Notes: generated by a model not told the origin, from the sequence alone. 64,000 nucleotides of DNA from Lachnospira pectinoschiza (GCF_900103815.1 NZ_FNHZ01000007.1:99565-163564), one strand, 5' to 3'; positions 25,514 to 34,137 are shown, counted from the stretch's first letter. Numbers and translations are program-made.

Positions 25514-25543
25514 TTAAACTTTTAAAGAAGGGTGGGTCTTTAA

Positions 25544-26332
25544 ATGGATATAGCTACATTAGCGGGTATTGTCCTTGGTTTGGTCATGGTATTATTCGGT
25601 ATTATTTCTTCAGGTGGTGTGGCTGCCTTAGGAAACTTTATTGATGTACCATCCCTTATTATTACAATTTTTGGTTCCTTAACATCCCTTATGGCCTCAT
25701 ATACAATGGCCGATTTTACTGGTGGTTTCGCTGGTATAGGTGTTGCTATGAAGGATCCTAAACTTGACCATGGAGCAACCATTTCAAAAATTATAGAGCT
25801 ATCAAATGTCGCACGTAAGGAAGGCTTACTTGCCCTAGAAGAGATAGCACGAAGCTTAGAAGATCAGTTTATGCAAAAGGGTATCTTGCTTATAGTTGAT
25901 GGTACTGAACCAGAACTTGTAAGAGGTATCCTTGAAACAGAACTTATGAATATGGAAGCTAGACATAAAAATAAGGCGGGCTTTTTTGATGCTTGGGCAG
26001 CCCTAGGTCCTGCCTGGGGTATGATTGGTACACTGGTAGGTCTTGTAAACATGTTAAAGAACTTATCAGATGCATCTACAATCGGTCCTAACATGGCCGT
26101 TGCCTTACTTACTACACTTTATGGTTCTCTTCTTGCTAACTGGATTTGTACACCAGTTTCTAATAAGTTAAAGCAGAGAGCTGCCATTGAATTCCAGTTA
26201 AAGGAAATCGTAATTGAAGGCTTACTTTCAATTCAGGCAGGTGAGAACCCTAGAGTTATTGAAGAGAAACTTAAGTCATTCTTAGCACCTAAGGCTAGAG
26301 AAGCTATTTCATCAGAAGGAGGTGCGGCTTAA
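25544..26332 (+). CDS. motA: flagellar stator protein MotA/PomA
   Basis: 262 residues with four membrane helices (about 3-22, 33-52, 150-170, 185-205). The cytoplasmic loop has the charged rotor-facing region EGLLALEEIARSLEDQFM, and helix 3 is within AALGPAWGMIGTLVGLV, the family signature. It assembles as a pentamer around MotB and couples ion flow to FliG. The stop overlaps the motB start (TAATG), implying translational coupling. Confidence 0.96.
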   Translation: MDIATLAGIVLGLVMVLFGIISSGGVAALGNFIDVPSLIITIFGSLTSLMASYTMADFTGGFAGIGVAMKDPKLDHGATISKIIELSNVARKEGLLALEEIARSLEDQFMQKGILLIVDGTEPELVRGILETELMNMEARHKNKAGFFDAWAALGPAWGMIGTLVGLVNMLKNLSDASTIGPNMAVALLTTLYGSLLANWICTPVSNKLKQRAAIEFQLKEIVIEGLLSIQAGENPRVIEEKLKSFLAPKAREAISSEGGAA

Positions 26333-27135
26333 TGGCAAAGAAGCAAGAAGATGAAGCTCCTGCTGGATCTCCAGCCTGGATGGCCACTTTCTCAGATCTG
26401 ATGAATTTGCTGCTTTGTTTCTTCGTATTGCTTTTCTCAATGTCTAGTACAGATGCTGGAAAATTTGAAGAGGTAGCAGCCAGCCTTGCAGCTTCCTTTA
26501 GTATTTTGCCATCAGGTGGTTCGGCCCTTTCTTCAGAAGGTGTCTTAGTAAATAGTGGCGCTAGCCAGTTAAATGAACTTAGCACCTACTATAATAGCAT
26601 GGGTCTTAATGCAGAAGGTGAGACAGATACTGAAGTGCAGGATGCCTATGAGGAGGTTCAAGAAGAAGGTCAGGCAGAATCTGAGCAAATGGCAGAGGAA
26701 ATTACTGAAAGCCTTGCAGCCTCAAATGTTGCAGATCAGGTAGAGGTAACAGCTACAAGTAAGTATGTGGTATTAAATCTTAGTGGCGGAGTTTTATTTG
26801 ATTCAGGAAGCTATACCATAAGAGAAGATGCTAAAACACTTTTAAAGGCAGTTTCAGTGGCAATAAAAGAATATGATGGAAATATTATTTCTATTGAAGG
26901 TCACACAGATAATGTGCCAATGCATTCAGCTCAAATTGAAGATAATATGATGCTCTCCCTTTATAGAGCTTATAGTGTTTACCGTTTCTTTGTTGATGAA
27001 TACGGATTTTCTGAAGAGACCATGACAAGTTCTGGTCGTGGTGAAAATGTACCTATTGCCACAAATGAAACAGCAGAGGGAAGAGCACTAAACAGACGAG
27101 TAGAGATTAAAATTTATAACAATATTAATTCATAA
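26332..27135 (+). CDS. motB: flagellar stator protein MotB/PomB with OmpA-like peptidoglycan-binding domain
   Basis: 267 residues. The single membrane helix starts at FSDLMNLLLCFFVLLFSMSS with the ion-binding aspartate at residue 22. A Glu/Ala-rich plug/linker (about 95-135) is followed by the OmpA domain (about 145-260; IEGHTDNVP and LNRRVEIKI). The helix with LLLCFFVLLFSMS is closer to sodium-type PomB/MotS than to proton-type MotB, although ion use cannot be decided from sequence alone. Overlaps motA by 1 nt. Confidence 0.95.
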   Translation: MAKKQEDEAPAGSPAWMATFSDLMNLLLCFFVLLFSMSSTDAGKFEEVAASLAASFSILPSGGSALSSEGVLVNSGASQLNELSTYYNSMGLNAEGETDTEVQDAYEEVQEEGQAESEQMAEEITESLAASNVADQVEVTATSKYVVLNLSGGVLFDSGSYTIREDAKTLLKAVSVAIKEYDGNIISIEGHTDNVPMHSAQIEDNMMLSLYRAYSVYRFFVDEYGFSEETMTSSGRGENVPIATNETAEGRALNRRVEIKIYNNINS

Positions 27136-27157
27136 AATCTAAAGCGAGGTGGAAAAT

Positions 27158-27682
27158 TTGAAGAAAAGTTTGTTAAATGTAATTATTTTGGCATTGGTAT
27201 TAATTAATTTAGTCTTAACGGCAGTATTAACATTTACATTAGTACAAACCAATACAAAGACTAATAGCCTTATAACCCATATTGCCGAAATAATCGATTT
27301 AGATGTTGCAGGGGGAACAACAGATTCAAGTTCTTCATCATCCTCAACAGATTTATCTAATATTGAGTATATCAGTGTAACAAATGGTGAAGAGACAACA
27401 ATTACAGTAACTTATGTTGGCACTCAGACTCACTATGCGGTATTAACTGTAACTATTGGTGTGAATAAGTCCCACAAAGACTATTCAGAAAAGATTACAA
27501 CAATTAAAAACAACATGACTTATATTGTTAACACAATCTCAACAATAGCTACAGAAAATTATACATATCAGACAATTGCTACAAACACAAAGGATTTCCA
27601 GAATGACTGTTTAGAGGCATTACAAGACCTATTCCAGACTAACTGTATCTATTCAGTACTTGTAACACCAGTTGTTCAATAG
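27158..27682 (+). CDS. fliL: flagellar basal body-associated protein FliL
   Basis: 174 residues. N-terminal membrane helix at about 4-26 (LNVIILALVLINLVLTAVLTF), a Ser-rich linker, then the FliL beta/alpha domain. FliL rings surround stators and support torque. TTG 27158 is preferred over GTG 27149 because GAGGTGG lies 5 nt upstream of it and the product MKKSLLNVIIL matches family N-termini. It follows motB by 22 bp. The 135-bp gap to fliM is unusually structured. Confidence 0.9.
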   Translation: MKKSLLNVIILALVLINLVLTAVLTFTLVQTNTKTNSLITHIAEIIDLDVAGGTTDSSSSSSSTDLSNIEYISVTNGEETTITVTYVGTQTHYAVLTVTIGVNKSHKDYSEKITTIKNNMTYIVNTISTIATENYTYQTIATNTKDFQNDCLEALQDLFQTNCIYSVLVTPVVQ

Positions 27683-27817
27683 TTGTGGCAACAGCTTTAG
27701 CTGTTGTCATCTAGCCTGAGCCGATTGCGAAGCAATTCTAATGGCGAAGGTTCCCACCCTAGTAGTGGGATGCGTAGAATAGCGAAGGAGAGGATTTGAA
27801 AAGAGAGGTGGGAGTAA
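27683..27817 (+). promoter_or_regulatory. structured intergenic region between fliL and fliM
   Basis: Hairpins: TGGCAACAGC/GCTGTTGTCA (27686-27695 with 27700-27709, loop TTTA, no T-tract), ATTGC-GAA-GCAAT (27724-27736) and TCCCAC/GTGGGA (27752-27757 with 27765-27770). ATTCTA (27735-27740) can also pair with TAGAAT (27775-27780), enclosing the last hairpin. The region is distinctly more GC-rich than other gaps here. Function unknown; an RNA processing or stability site is possible. Confidence 0.45.
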
Positions 27818-28801
27818 ATGAGTGAAGTTCTTTCACAAAATGAAATTGATAACCTCTTAAAAGCACTTAGTAGTGGTGAACTTGATGTAGATGAGATGAA
27901 AAACTCCGACGAAAAGCAAGTCAAGAATTACGACTTTGCCAGACCGTCTAAGTTTGCTAAGGAGCATTTAAGAACACTAGAGATTATTTTTGAAAATTTT
28001 GGACGTTTGCTTGCAACTAATTTACCAGCATATCTTCGTAAATCAGTTACAGTAGATGTAGTAAACTCAGAAGTCGTTATTTATTCCGAGTTTTCAAACG
28101 CCCTTTCAAATCCTGTGTTACTAGGAGTTGTGGGAATGAATCCCCTAAACGGCTCTGTAATTATGGAAATGGCTTCAAACCTTGGTTTTGCCATAGTAGA
28201 TAGACTACTTGGCGGACAGGGAAATGCCCTTGAAAAGGAAAGAGAATTTTCAGAAATCGAGCTTACTATTATTGAAAGAATTTTATCTATCTGTGTTAAT
28301 CTAATGGAAGAACCTTGGGAAAATGTGGTAAAAGTACAGCCAAGACTAGAAAGAATCGAGACTAATTCCCAGTTTGCTCAGATTATATCACCAACAGAGA
28401 CCATAGCCATTGTAACTATGAATCTAAAGATTGGTGATGTGGAAGGCCTTATGAATGTGTGTCTTCCATTTACAACACTAGAACCTGTTATGGATAAGTT
28501 AAATACAAAATATTGGTTTGCTAACATGCAAGAAAAGGGTGGCGAGACCTTTGAACGTGAAATTGAAAGCATGATTTCAAGGTCAGAGATCCCAATTAAG
28601 GCAGTTTTAGGAAAATCAAATATTAGCGTGGCAGATTTTGTTGGCCTACAATATGGGGATATTATTAGAGTCAACAAAAAGGTAGAACAAGAGCTTGATA
28701 TTTACGTAGGTAATATTAAGAAGTTTAAAGCCTTGCCAGGTTATTTTGAAGATAAATATGCAGTGAGGGTTACAGAAGTTATAAGAGAGGAGGATACATA
28801 A
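27818..28801 (+). CDS. fliM: flagellar motor switch protein FliM
   Basis: 327 residues. The N-terminal LSQNEIDNLLKALSSGE is the CheY-P binding peptide. The CheC-like middle domain includes LLGVVGMNPLNGSVIMEM and ERILSICVNLMEEPWENV, and the C-terminal SpoA domain (about 250-320) completes the C ring. GAGAGGTGGGAG precedes the ATG. The next gene, fliY, starts 4 bp after its stop. Confidence 0.97.
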   Translation: MSEVLSQNEIDNLLKALSSGELDVDEMKNSDEKQVKNYDFARPSKFAKEHLRTLEIIFENFGRLLATNLPAYLRKSVTVDVVNSEVVIYSEFSNALSNPVLLGVVGMNPLNGSVIMEMASNLGFAIVDRLLGGQGNALEKEREFSEIELTIIERILSICVNLMEEPWENVVKVQPRLERIETNSQFAQIISPTETIAIVTMNLKIGDVEGLMNVCLPFTTLEPVMDKLNTKYWFANMQEKGGETFEREIESMISRSEIPIKAVLGKSNISVADFVGLQYGDIIRVNKKVEQELDIYVGNIKKFKALPGYFEDKYAVRVTEVIREEDT

Positions 28802-28805
28802 AGCT

Positions 28806-30059
28806 ATGGATGGAATGCTATCACAAGATGAAATCAATGCTCTCCTAAGTGGTATGTCCACAGATTCAGACGATGGCGGAGGGGTAGAAGAGCCATCTGA
28901 GAGTGCTGCCGCTGAGTTATCAGGAGAAGATACATTTAGCTTAGCTGATTCAGAAAAAGATGCTGTAGGAGAGATTTCTAATATAAGCATGGGGACTGCG
29001 GCTACAACTCTAAGTTCTCTTCTTAATCAAACAGTTAATATTACAACACCAAAGGTAGATGTATGTACTTGGGATGATTTATCCCACAGATACGACAGAC
29101 CTTGTGTTATGATGCAGATTTCCTATAAGGAAGGTCTAGACGGTAATAATGTTTTAGTTTTAAAGGAAAACGATGTAAAGATTATTACTGACCTTATGAT
29201 GGGTGGAGCAGGTGTTGCAAATGATGACGAACCTTTATCAGAGCTTCATTTAAGTGCCATTGGCGAAGCTATGAATCAGATGATGGGTTCGGCAGCTACA
29301 TCTCTTTCATCAATGTTTAATAGGAAAATCGATATTAGTCCACCAGTTTCAAACCTTGTTGAAACCTACAATGATGTGGATGAAAATTTACCAAAATTCT
29401 TATCAAAGCCTTTTGTTATGGTTGCCTTTAAAATGCAAATCGGTGATTTAATCGATAGTGAAATCATGCAGCTATATCCTAAGGAATTTGCAGAAGAATT
29501 ATTAGAAATGTTTATGCCAAAGGAAGAGGAAGCACCAGCACCAGCACCGGCGCCAGAACCAACACCGGCACCAGCAGCCGCTGCACCACCACCACAGGCA
29601 GCCCCAGATCCAAATGCTATGAATGCAGGAATGGGAATGCAGGGAATGGGAATGCAGGGAATGCCAATGCAAGGAATGCCAATGCAAGGAATGCCAATGC
29701 AGGGAATGCCAATGCAAGGAATGCCAATGCAGGGAATGCCAATGTATGGCTATGCACAGCCTGATGTTAATGTGGCACCAGCTTCCTTCCAGCCATTCTC
29801 ACAAGACCTAGGACAGTTAACTGCCCAAGAAAATATTGGTCTTATTATGGATGTACCTCTTGAGGTAACAGTAGAACTTGGTAGAACCTCAAAATCAATT
29901 AAAGATATTCTAGATTTTGCACCAGGTACAATTATTGAACTTAATAAAATCGCCGGTGAGCCAGTAGATATCCTAGTTAATGGCAAGTATGTAGCCAAGG
30001 GCGAAGTAGTTGTAATCGAAGAAAGCTTCGGTGTTAGAATTACAGAAATTATTAAATAA
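28806..30059 (+). CDS. fliY: flagellar motor switch phosphatase FliY (FliN-type)
   Basis: 417 residues. The N-terminal LSQDEINALLSGMS is a CheY-binding peptide. The CheC-like domain keeps both phosphatase motifs, EISNISMGTAATTL and AIGEAMNQMMGSAAT, so CheY-P dephosphorylation is likely. A Pro/Ala-rich linker (about 240-265) is followed by a Met-Gln-Gly-Met-Pro repeat tract (about 277-313). The C-terminal FliN/SpoA domain is at about 340-415. The repeat makes it longer than B. subtilis FliY (378). Only the SpoA part is shared with enterobacterial FliN. Confidence 0.96.
   Translation: MDGMLSQDEINALLSGMSTDSDDGGGVEEPSESAAAELSGEDTFSLADSEKDAVGEISNISMGTAATTLSSLLNQTVNITTPKVDVCTWDDLSHRYDRPCVMMQISYKEGLDGNNVLVLKENDVKIITDLMMGGAGVANDDEPLSELHLSAIGEAMNQMMGSAATSLSSMFNRKIDISPPVSNLVETYNDVDENLPKFLSKPFVMVAFKMQIGDLIDSEIMQLYPKEFAEELLEMFMPKEEEAPAPAPAPEPTPAPAAAAPPPQAAPDPNAMNAGMGMQGMGMQGMPMQGMPMQGMPMQGMPMQGMPMQGMPMYGYAQPDVNVAPASFQPFSQDLGQLTAQENIGLIMDVPLEVTVELGRTSKSIKDILDFAPGTIIELNKIAGEPVDILVNGKYVAKGEVVVIEESFGVRITEIIK
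29623..29745 (+). repeat. in-frame 15-bp tandem repeat within fliY
   Basis: Units of the kind GGAATGCCAATGCAA, encoding Met-Gln-Gly-Met-Pro, recur about six times after two diverged GMGMQ units. Single-base differences (A/G) between units show some age. Such tracts can change length by slippage without frameshift because the unit is 5 codons. Confidence 0.9.
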
Positions 30060-30099
30060 CAACTTTTTTGTAAAAAACAATAGTAAATTTATGATAAAT

Positions 30100-30156
30100 G
30101 GTGTATAATACAGTTAAATGATTTTGTGAAAATTTAATTCAGATAGGAGATATTGT
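30100..30156 (+). promoter_or_regulatory. possible promoter upstream of cheY
   Basis: A perfect -10 TATAAT is present in GGTGTATAATACAG at about 30104-30109, but there is no convincing -35 17 nt upstream. It would give a ~40-nt leader ending in TAGGAGA. The gap from fliY is 97 bp. Confidence 0.35.
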
Positions 30157-30519
30157 ATGGCAAAGAATATTTTAATTTGTGATGACGCGGCATTTATGAG
30201 AATGATGATTAAAGATATTCTAACTAAGAATGGTTATAATATTGCTGGTGAGGCTGAAAATGGCGCGAAAGCAGTTGAAAAGTACGCTGAATTAAAGCCA
30301 GATCTTGTTCTTATGGATATCACTATGCCAGAGATGGATGGAATTGAGGCTTTAAAAAAGATTAAGGCTTCAGATCCTAACGCATCTGTAATTATGTGTT
30401 CTGCGATGGGACAGCAGGCCATGGTTATTGAATCAATTCAGTCAGGCGCTAAGGACTTTATCGTAAAGCCATTCCAGGCTGATAGAGTTATTGAGGCAGT
30501 GCAGAAAGTAGTAGGATAA
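30157..30519 (+). CDS. cheY: chemotaxis response regulator CheY
   Basis: 120 residues, a stand-alone receiver domain. Acidic pocket Asp9-Asp10 (LICDDAAFMRM), phospho-acceptor Asp54 (VLMDITMPEMDG), conserved Ser (MCSAMGQ) and Lys (FIVKPFQ). CheY-P binds the FliM/FliY N-terminal peptides to change rotation; it is phosphorylated by CheA (40436) and dephosphorylated by FliY and CheC. TAGGAGA precedes the ATG. Confidence 0.97.
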   Translation: MAKNILICDDAAFMRMMIKDILTKNGYNIAGEAENGAKAVEKYAELKPDLVLMDITMPEMDGIEALKKIKASDPNASVIMCSAMGQQAMVIESIQSGAKDFIVKPFQADRVIEAVQKVVG

Positions 30520-30897
30520 ATGACAACTAACTTGATTTTAACTAACAGCTTAGACGAAATCGCTGAGTTTGTTACATTACTAGTTATTTTTATAATAGTC
30601 ATAGGAATTACTTATTTTTCAATAAGAATTGTAGGAAATATTCAAAAAGAAAAGCTTGGGCGTGGAAACATACAAATTCTTGAGACACAAAAGGTATCTA
30701 ATACCAAGTATATTCAAATTGTGAGGATAGGAAAGAAGTGCTTTGCGATTGCTATATGCAAGGACAGCATAAGCTATTTATGTGAAGTGGATGAGGGAGA
30801 TTTACAATTTAACACAGATTCATCTATCTCTAAGTCGAGCGCCGAAAGTTTTAAGACTATAATAGATAAGTTTAAGAAGGACAAGCCAGAAGATTGA
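30520..30897 (+). CDS. fliO: flagellar biosynthetic protein FliO (FliZ of Bacillus)
   Basis: 125 residues. One membrane helix at about 14-36, then a small soluble domain with LGRGNIQILETQKVSNTKYIQIVRIGKK, typical for FliO. FliO assists assembly of the FliP pore. The ATG directly abuts the cheY stop (TAAATG), implying coupling. No separate RBS is convincing beyond the purine-rich end of cheY. Confidence 0.88.
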   Translation: MTTNLILTNSLDEIAEFVTLLVIFIIVIGITYFSIRIVGNIQKEKLGRGNIQILETQKVSNTKYIQIVRIGKKCFAIAICKDSISYLCEVDEGDLQFNTDSSISKSSAESFKTIIDKFKKDKPED

Positions 30898-30914
30898 TGG
30901 GGTAGGGATGATTT

Positions 30915-31715
30915 ATGTTGCAGTGGATGAAGAGGCATAAGAAGGCAATTTGTAAAATTTGGCTAATTACTAGTCTAGTTATTTTTGTTAGTCTTTTTGC
31001 TAGTGTAAATGTATTAGCAGAAGAGGAGACAACAGCTAGCGCTAATAATTTGATTGATGTTAATATCTCGGCTGGGGATGGCTCTGATATGGCAAGCGTT
31101 TTACAGATGCTCTTAGTGTTGACAGTTATTGCATTAGCTCCGTCAATACTTATAATGCTAACTTCTTTTACCCGTATTGTAATAGTGCTTCACTTTACAA
31201 GAGCGGCCATTGGAACACAGACTGTTCCGCCTAATCAAGTAATTATAGGTTTGTCCTTATTTTTGACCTTTTTTGTTATGCAACCTACTTTTAATGAGGT
31301 TTATACCAATGCCATAGAGCCCCTCTCTAATAATGAGATATCCTTAGAAGAGGCCTATGATATAGGAGTAAAGCCTATTAGAAAGTTTATGTTAAGCCAG
31401 GTATCTACAAAGGATCTAGACACATTTTTTAGCGCAGCAGGTGTAGAAGAAGGCTCAATAGAATCTGAAGATGATATTGAAATGCGAGTATTAGTTCCAG
31501 CTTTTATTATTAGCGAACTAAGAATTGCATTCATTATAGGTTTCTTAATTTATCTTCCATTTATTGTTATTGATATGGTAGTTTCTTCAACCCTTATGTC
31601 AATGGGTATGATGATGTTACCACCAACCACTATTAGCGCTCCATTTAAGATTTTGCTCTTTGTAATGGCAGATGGCTGGAATTTAATAATTGGAAACCTT
31701 TTAAAGACCTTTTAG
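30915..31715 (+). CDS. fliP: flagellar export gate protein FliP
   Basis: 266 residues. A cleavable signal peptide (about 1-36, ending VNVLAEEE) is followed by four membrane helices and family motifs LIMLTSFTRIVIVLHFTR, VPPNQVIIGLSLFLTFF and PFIVIDMVVSSTLMSMGMMM. FliP forms the pentameric core of the type III export gate with FliQ and FliR. ATG 30915 lies shortly after GGGGTAGGGA. A 95-bp gap follows before fliQ. Confidence 0.97.
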   Translation: MLQWMKRHKKAICKIWLITSLVIFVSLFASVNVLAEEETTASANNLIDVNISAGDGSDMASVLQMLLVLTVIALAPSILIMLTSFTRIVIVLHFTRAAIGTQTVPPNQVIIGLSLFLTFFVMQPTFNEVYTNAIEPLSNNEISLEEAYDIGVKPIRKFMLSQVSTKDLDTFFSAAGVEEGSIESEDDIEMRVLVPAFIISELRIAFIIGFLIYLPFIVIDMVVSSTLMSMGMMMLPPTTISAPFKILLFVMADGWNLIIGNLLKTF

Positions 31716-31810
31716 ATAGACATCGTAGTTAGTATAGCTAGCTAAAGAGATTTGGATTTGAATTTTTAAATGTATTACTAGAGGATTTGAGATTTGTTGG
31801 GGGATTTAGG

Positions 31811-32080
31811 ATGCAAGTAGGAGACGTAATAACAGTTGCAAGACAGACAATTTGGGTAATTGTTAAAACTTCTGTTCCACTATTATTAGTATCTATGATA
31901 GTGGGTCTAGTTATCAGTTTGTTCCAAACATTAACATCTATTCAGGAACAGACTCTTACTTTCGTGCCAAAATTATTAGCAATAATGTTGGCTCTTATGA
32001 TTCTTGGAAACTGGATTCTTTCAACAATCGTGGAATTTATGAACAACCTATGGGGAAACTTTGCTACATATATTCGATGA
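31811..32080 (+). CDS. fliQ: flagellar export gate protein FliQ
   Basis: 89 residues, the standard size. Two membrane helices and the family motif ISLFQTLTSIQEQTLTFVPK. It surrounds the FliP-FliR pore in four copies. ATG 31811 was chosen because GGGGGA (31799-31804) lies 6 nt upstream and MQVGDVITVARQTIW is the expected start; an upstream TTG would add eight atypical residues. Confidence 0.96.
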   Translation: MQVGDVITVARQTIWVIVKTSVPLLLVSMIVGLVISLFQTLTSIQEQTLTFVPKLLAIMLALMILGNWILSTIVEFMNNLWGNFATYIR

Positions 32081-32103
32081 TTAAGAGTCTAGAGGATTAA
32101 AAT

Positions 32104-32880
32104 ATGATAGAATACTCAATTATTATTGACCAGTTTTTAATTTTTATATTGATTTTAATAAGGCTCGCATCATTTTTGTATGTTGCGCCTTTTTTTAATA
32201 CTAAGGGAATACCAGGCAGAATTAAAATCGGCCTAGCCTTTTTTATTAGTATGATAGTTTATGCTGCAAACCCTAGTTTATCCATTGAGTATAACAGCAT
32301 GCTTGGCTATTCAATACTTGTATTAAGAGAAGTTTTAGTGGGGCTAATACTAGGTGCCCTAAGCCTTATGAGTGTGCAAATTATCTACTTTGCAGGCAAA
32401 ATTATAGATATGGATATAGGTCTATCTATGGCCCAGCTATACGACCCGACTACTAGAATGCAAACCGGTATTATGGGAAATTTTTATTATTATCTAGTTA
32501 TGCTTATTCTAGTAATTTCAGGCCTTCACAGATACCTAATTGGGGCAATAGTAGAGACCTTTAAGGTAATTCCTCTAGGGGGAGCTATATTTAAGGCAAG
32601 CATCTTTGATATAGTTCTAGACTTTATGTCTGACTATTTTATCATTGGCTTTAGAATTGCCCTGCCAGTATTTGCAGCAACTCTTTTACTAAATTGCGTT
32701 TTGGCAATTCTTGCAAAGGTGTCGCCTCAGATGAACATGTTTGTTGTAGGTATGCAGCTTAAGATTTTTGTAGGTATCTTTGTAATTCTAGTTACCATCT
32801 CTATGCTACCTTCCATTGCAAACTTTCTTCAAACTGAGATAAAGACCATCCTTGCCAAACTTGTAAAGAGCATGTATTAG
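32104..32880 (+). CDS. fliR: flagellar export gate protein FliR
   Basis: 258 residues, strongly hydrophobic with about six membrane helices and motifs LREVLVGLILGALSLMSV and ALPVFAATLLLNCVLAILAKVSPQMNMF typical of FliR/SpaR. A single copy seals the export pore. It ends 11 bp before flhB. GAGGATTAAAAT precedes the ATG. Confidence 0.96.
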   Translation: MIEYSIIIDQFLIFILILIRLASFLYVAPFFNTKGIPGRIKIGLAFFISMIVYAANPSLSIEYNSMLGYSILVLREVLVGLILGALSLMSVQIIYFAGKIIDMDIGLSMAQLYDPTTRMQTGIMGNFYYYLVMLILVISGLHRYLIGAIVETFKVIPLGGAIFKASIFDIVLDFMSDYFIIGFRIALPVFAATLLLNCVLAILAKVSPQMNMFVVGMQLKIFVGIFVILVTISMLPSIANFLQTEIKTILAKLVKSMY

Positions 32881-32891
32881 GGGGATTTTTT

Positions 32892-34058
32892 ATGGAAAAT
32901 GTATCTCTTAATATAAATGAATACAAACTAGCTATAAAATTAAACCTTCAGTTCTTTGCACAAGATGGACCTGGTGGTGAAAAGACAGAGCCTGCAACTA
33001 ATAAAAAGTTAAAGGATGTAAGAAAAGAAGGTCAGGTAGCAAAAAGTAAGGAAATAATTACTGCAGTGTCCCTGCTCTCCATTTTCATTCTTTTAAAAAT
33101 TTATGTGGCAGGCATTGGAAATGGCTTTTTAGAGGCTTTCAATGAAATTTATTCCTACTTTGAAACAGTGGCCAGTACTAGTGGCTTTGGACTTGAATCA
33201 GAGATGGCTGTGGATATTTTAAAAAATGTTGGCATGATGATTATTACCATTATTGCACCGGTTTTAATTGTTGGTGTAGTTATAGCAATTTTAGGAAATG
33301 CCTTGCAGCAAAGCTGGATGGTAACGGCTAAACCATTAAAGCCTAAGGCTAGTAAAATAAGCCCACTAAATGGCTTTAAGAGAATGTTTTCCTTTAAGCA
33401 GGTATTTGAACTTATTAAGGCCATTGCCATGATGACAATTTTAGCGATTGTTGTATGGTCAACGGTTAAAAAGCAGGTTTATGTCATATATTCCTTTTAC
33501 GATGTGTCTCTTTATACGGCTATTGTAAGAACCGGTCAGATAATTATTGATTTAGGAATTAGGGTTAGCCTAGTTTTTCTAATAATTGGCGTTGTGGATT
33601 TAATTTATCAAAGACATAAATTTAAAAACGACAACATGATGACAAAGCAAGAGATTAAGGATGAGTTTAAGGACTCTGAAGGTGATCCACAGGTTAAGGG
33701 TATGATTAGACGAAGAATGAATGAGATTTCTAGACGAAGAATGATGCAGGCCCTACCGGAAGCAGACGTTGTAATTACAAACCCAACTCACTTTGCAGTT
33801 GCCCTTAAATATGATCCTGAATCAGGCAAAGCCCCAGTTGTTATTGCAAAGGGTGCTGATTATCTAGCTTTCCAGATTAAGGATAAGGCTAGGGAATATA
33901 ATATTGAGATTGTGGAAAATAAACCACTTGCAAGAATTCTTTATCACAATATTGAAATCGGTGAGGAAATACCTCCTGAATTATATGTGGCAGTTGCTGA
34001 AATTCTTGCAGCAGTAATGAAAACAAAGAATAGAAACTTAACTAGCACTATGGTATAA
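32892..34058 (+). CDS. flhB: flagellar export switch protein FlhB
   Basis: 388 residues. Four membrane helices, then the cytoplasmic domain with the self-cleavage site ITNPTHFAVAL (NPTH at 297-300). Cleavage after Asn lets FlhB switch from rod/hook to filament substrates when FliK acts. Upstream of the canonical GGEKTEPATNKKL is an extra ~25-residue leader containing LNLQFFAQDG (17-26), a short motif I recall from clostridial FlhB and some phage head proteins, of unknown meaning. AGGGGGA precedes the ATG. Confidence 0.97.
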   Translation: MENVSLNINEYKLAIKLNLQFFAQDGPGGEKTEPATNKKLKDVRKEGQVAKSKEIITAVSLLSIFILLKIYVAGIGNGFLEAFNEIYSYFETVASTSGFGLESEMAVDILKNVGMMIITIIAPVLIVGVVIAILGNALQQSWMVTAKPLKPKASKISPLNGFKRMFSFKQVFELIKAIAMMTILAIVVWSTVKKQVYVIYSFYDVSLYTAIVRTGQIIIDLGIRVSLVFLIIGVVDLIYQRHKFKNDNMMTKQEIKDEFKDSEGDPQVKGMIRRRMNEISRRRMMQALPEADVVITNPTHFAVALKYDPESGKAPVVIAKGADYLAFQIKDKAREYNIEIVENKPLARILYHNIEIGEEIPPELYVAVAEILAAVMKTKNRNLTSTMV

Positions 34059-34137
34059 TTTTAATGAATGAATAATATTTTATGTAATAAAATTACCATT
34101 TTGCTAAGGTGTTATTCATGAAAGGGGGAATAGGAAT
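34054..34137 (+). promoter_or_regulatory. extended -10 promoter and folded leader before flhA (candidate)
   Basis: TGGTATAAT (TATAAT 34054-34059) at the flhB stop is an extended -10, without a clear -35. A start near 34066 would give a leader in which ATGAATAA (34068-34075) pairs with TTATTCAT (34112-34119), enclosing ATTTTAT-GTA-ATAAAAT. The RBS AAAGGGGGAA (34121-34130) is just outside the stem. Confidence 0.4.

Noticed and set aside
27719..27727. GCCGATT between fliL and fliM as a sigma-D -10
   Set aside because: No TAAA at the right distance and the last bases do not match.
29502..29811. Reading frames on both strands rich in His/Cys repeats over the fliY repeat
   Set aside because: They are shadow frames of the 15-bp repeat in fliY with no RBS of their own.
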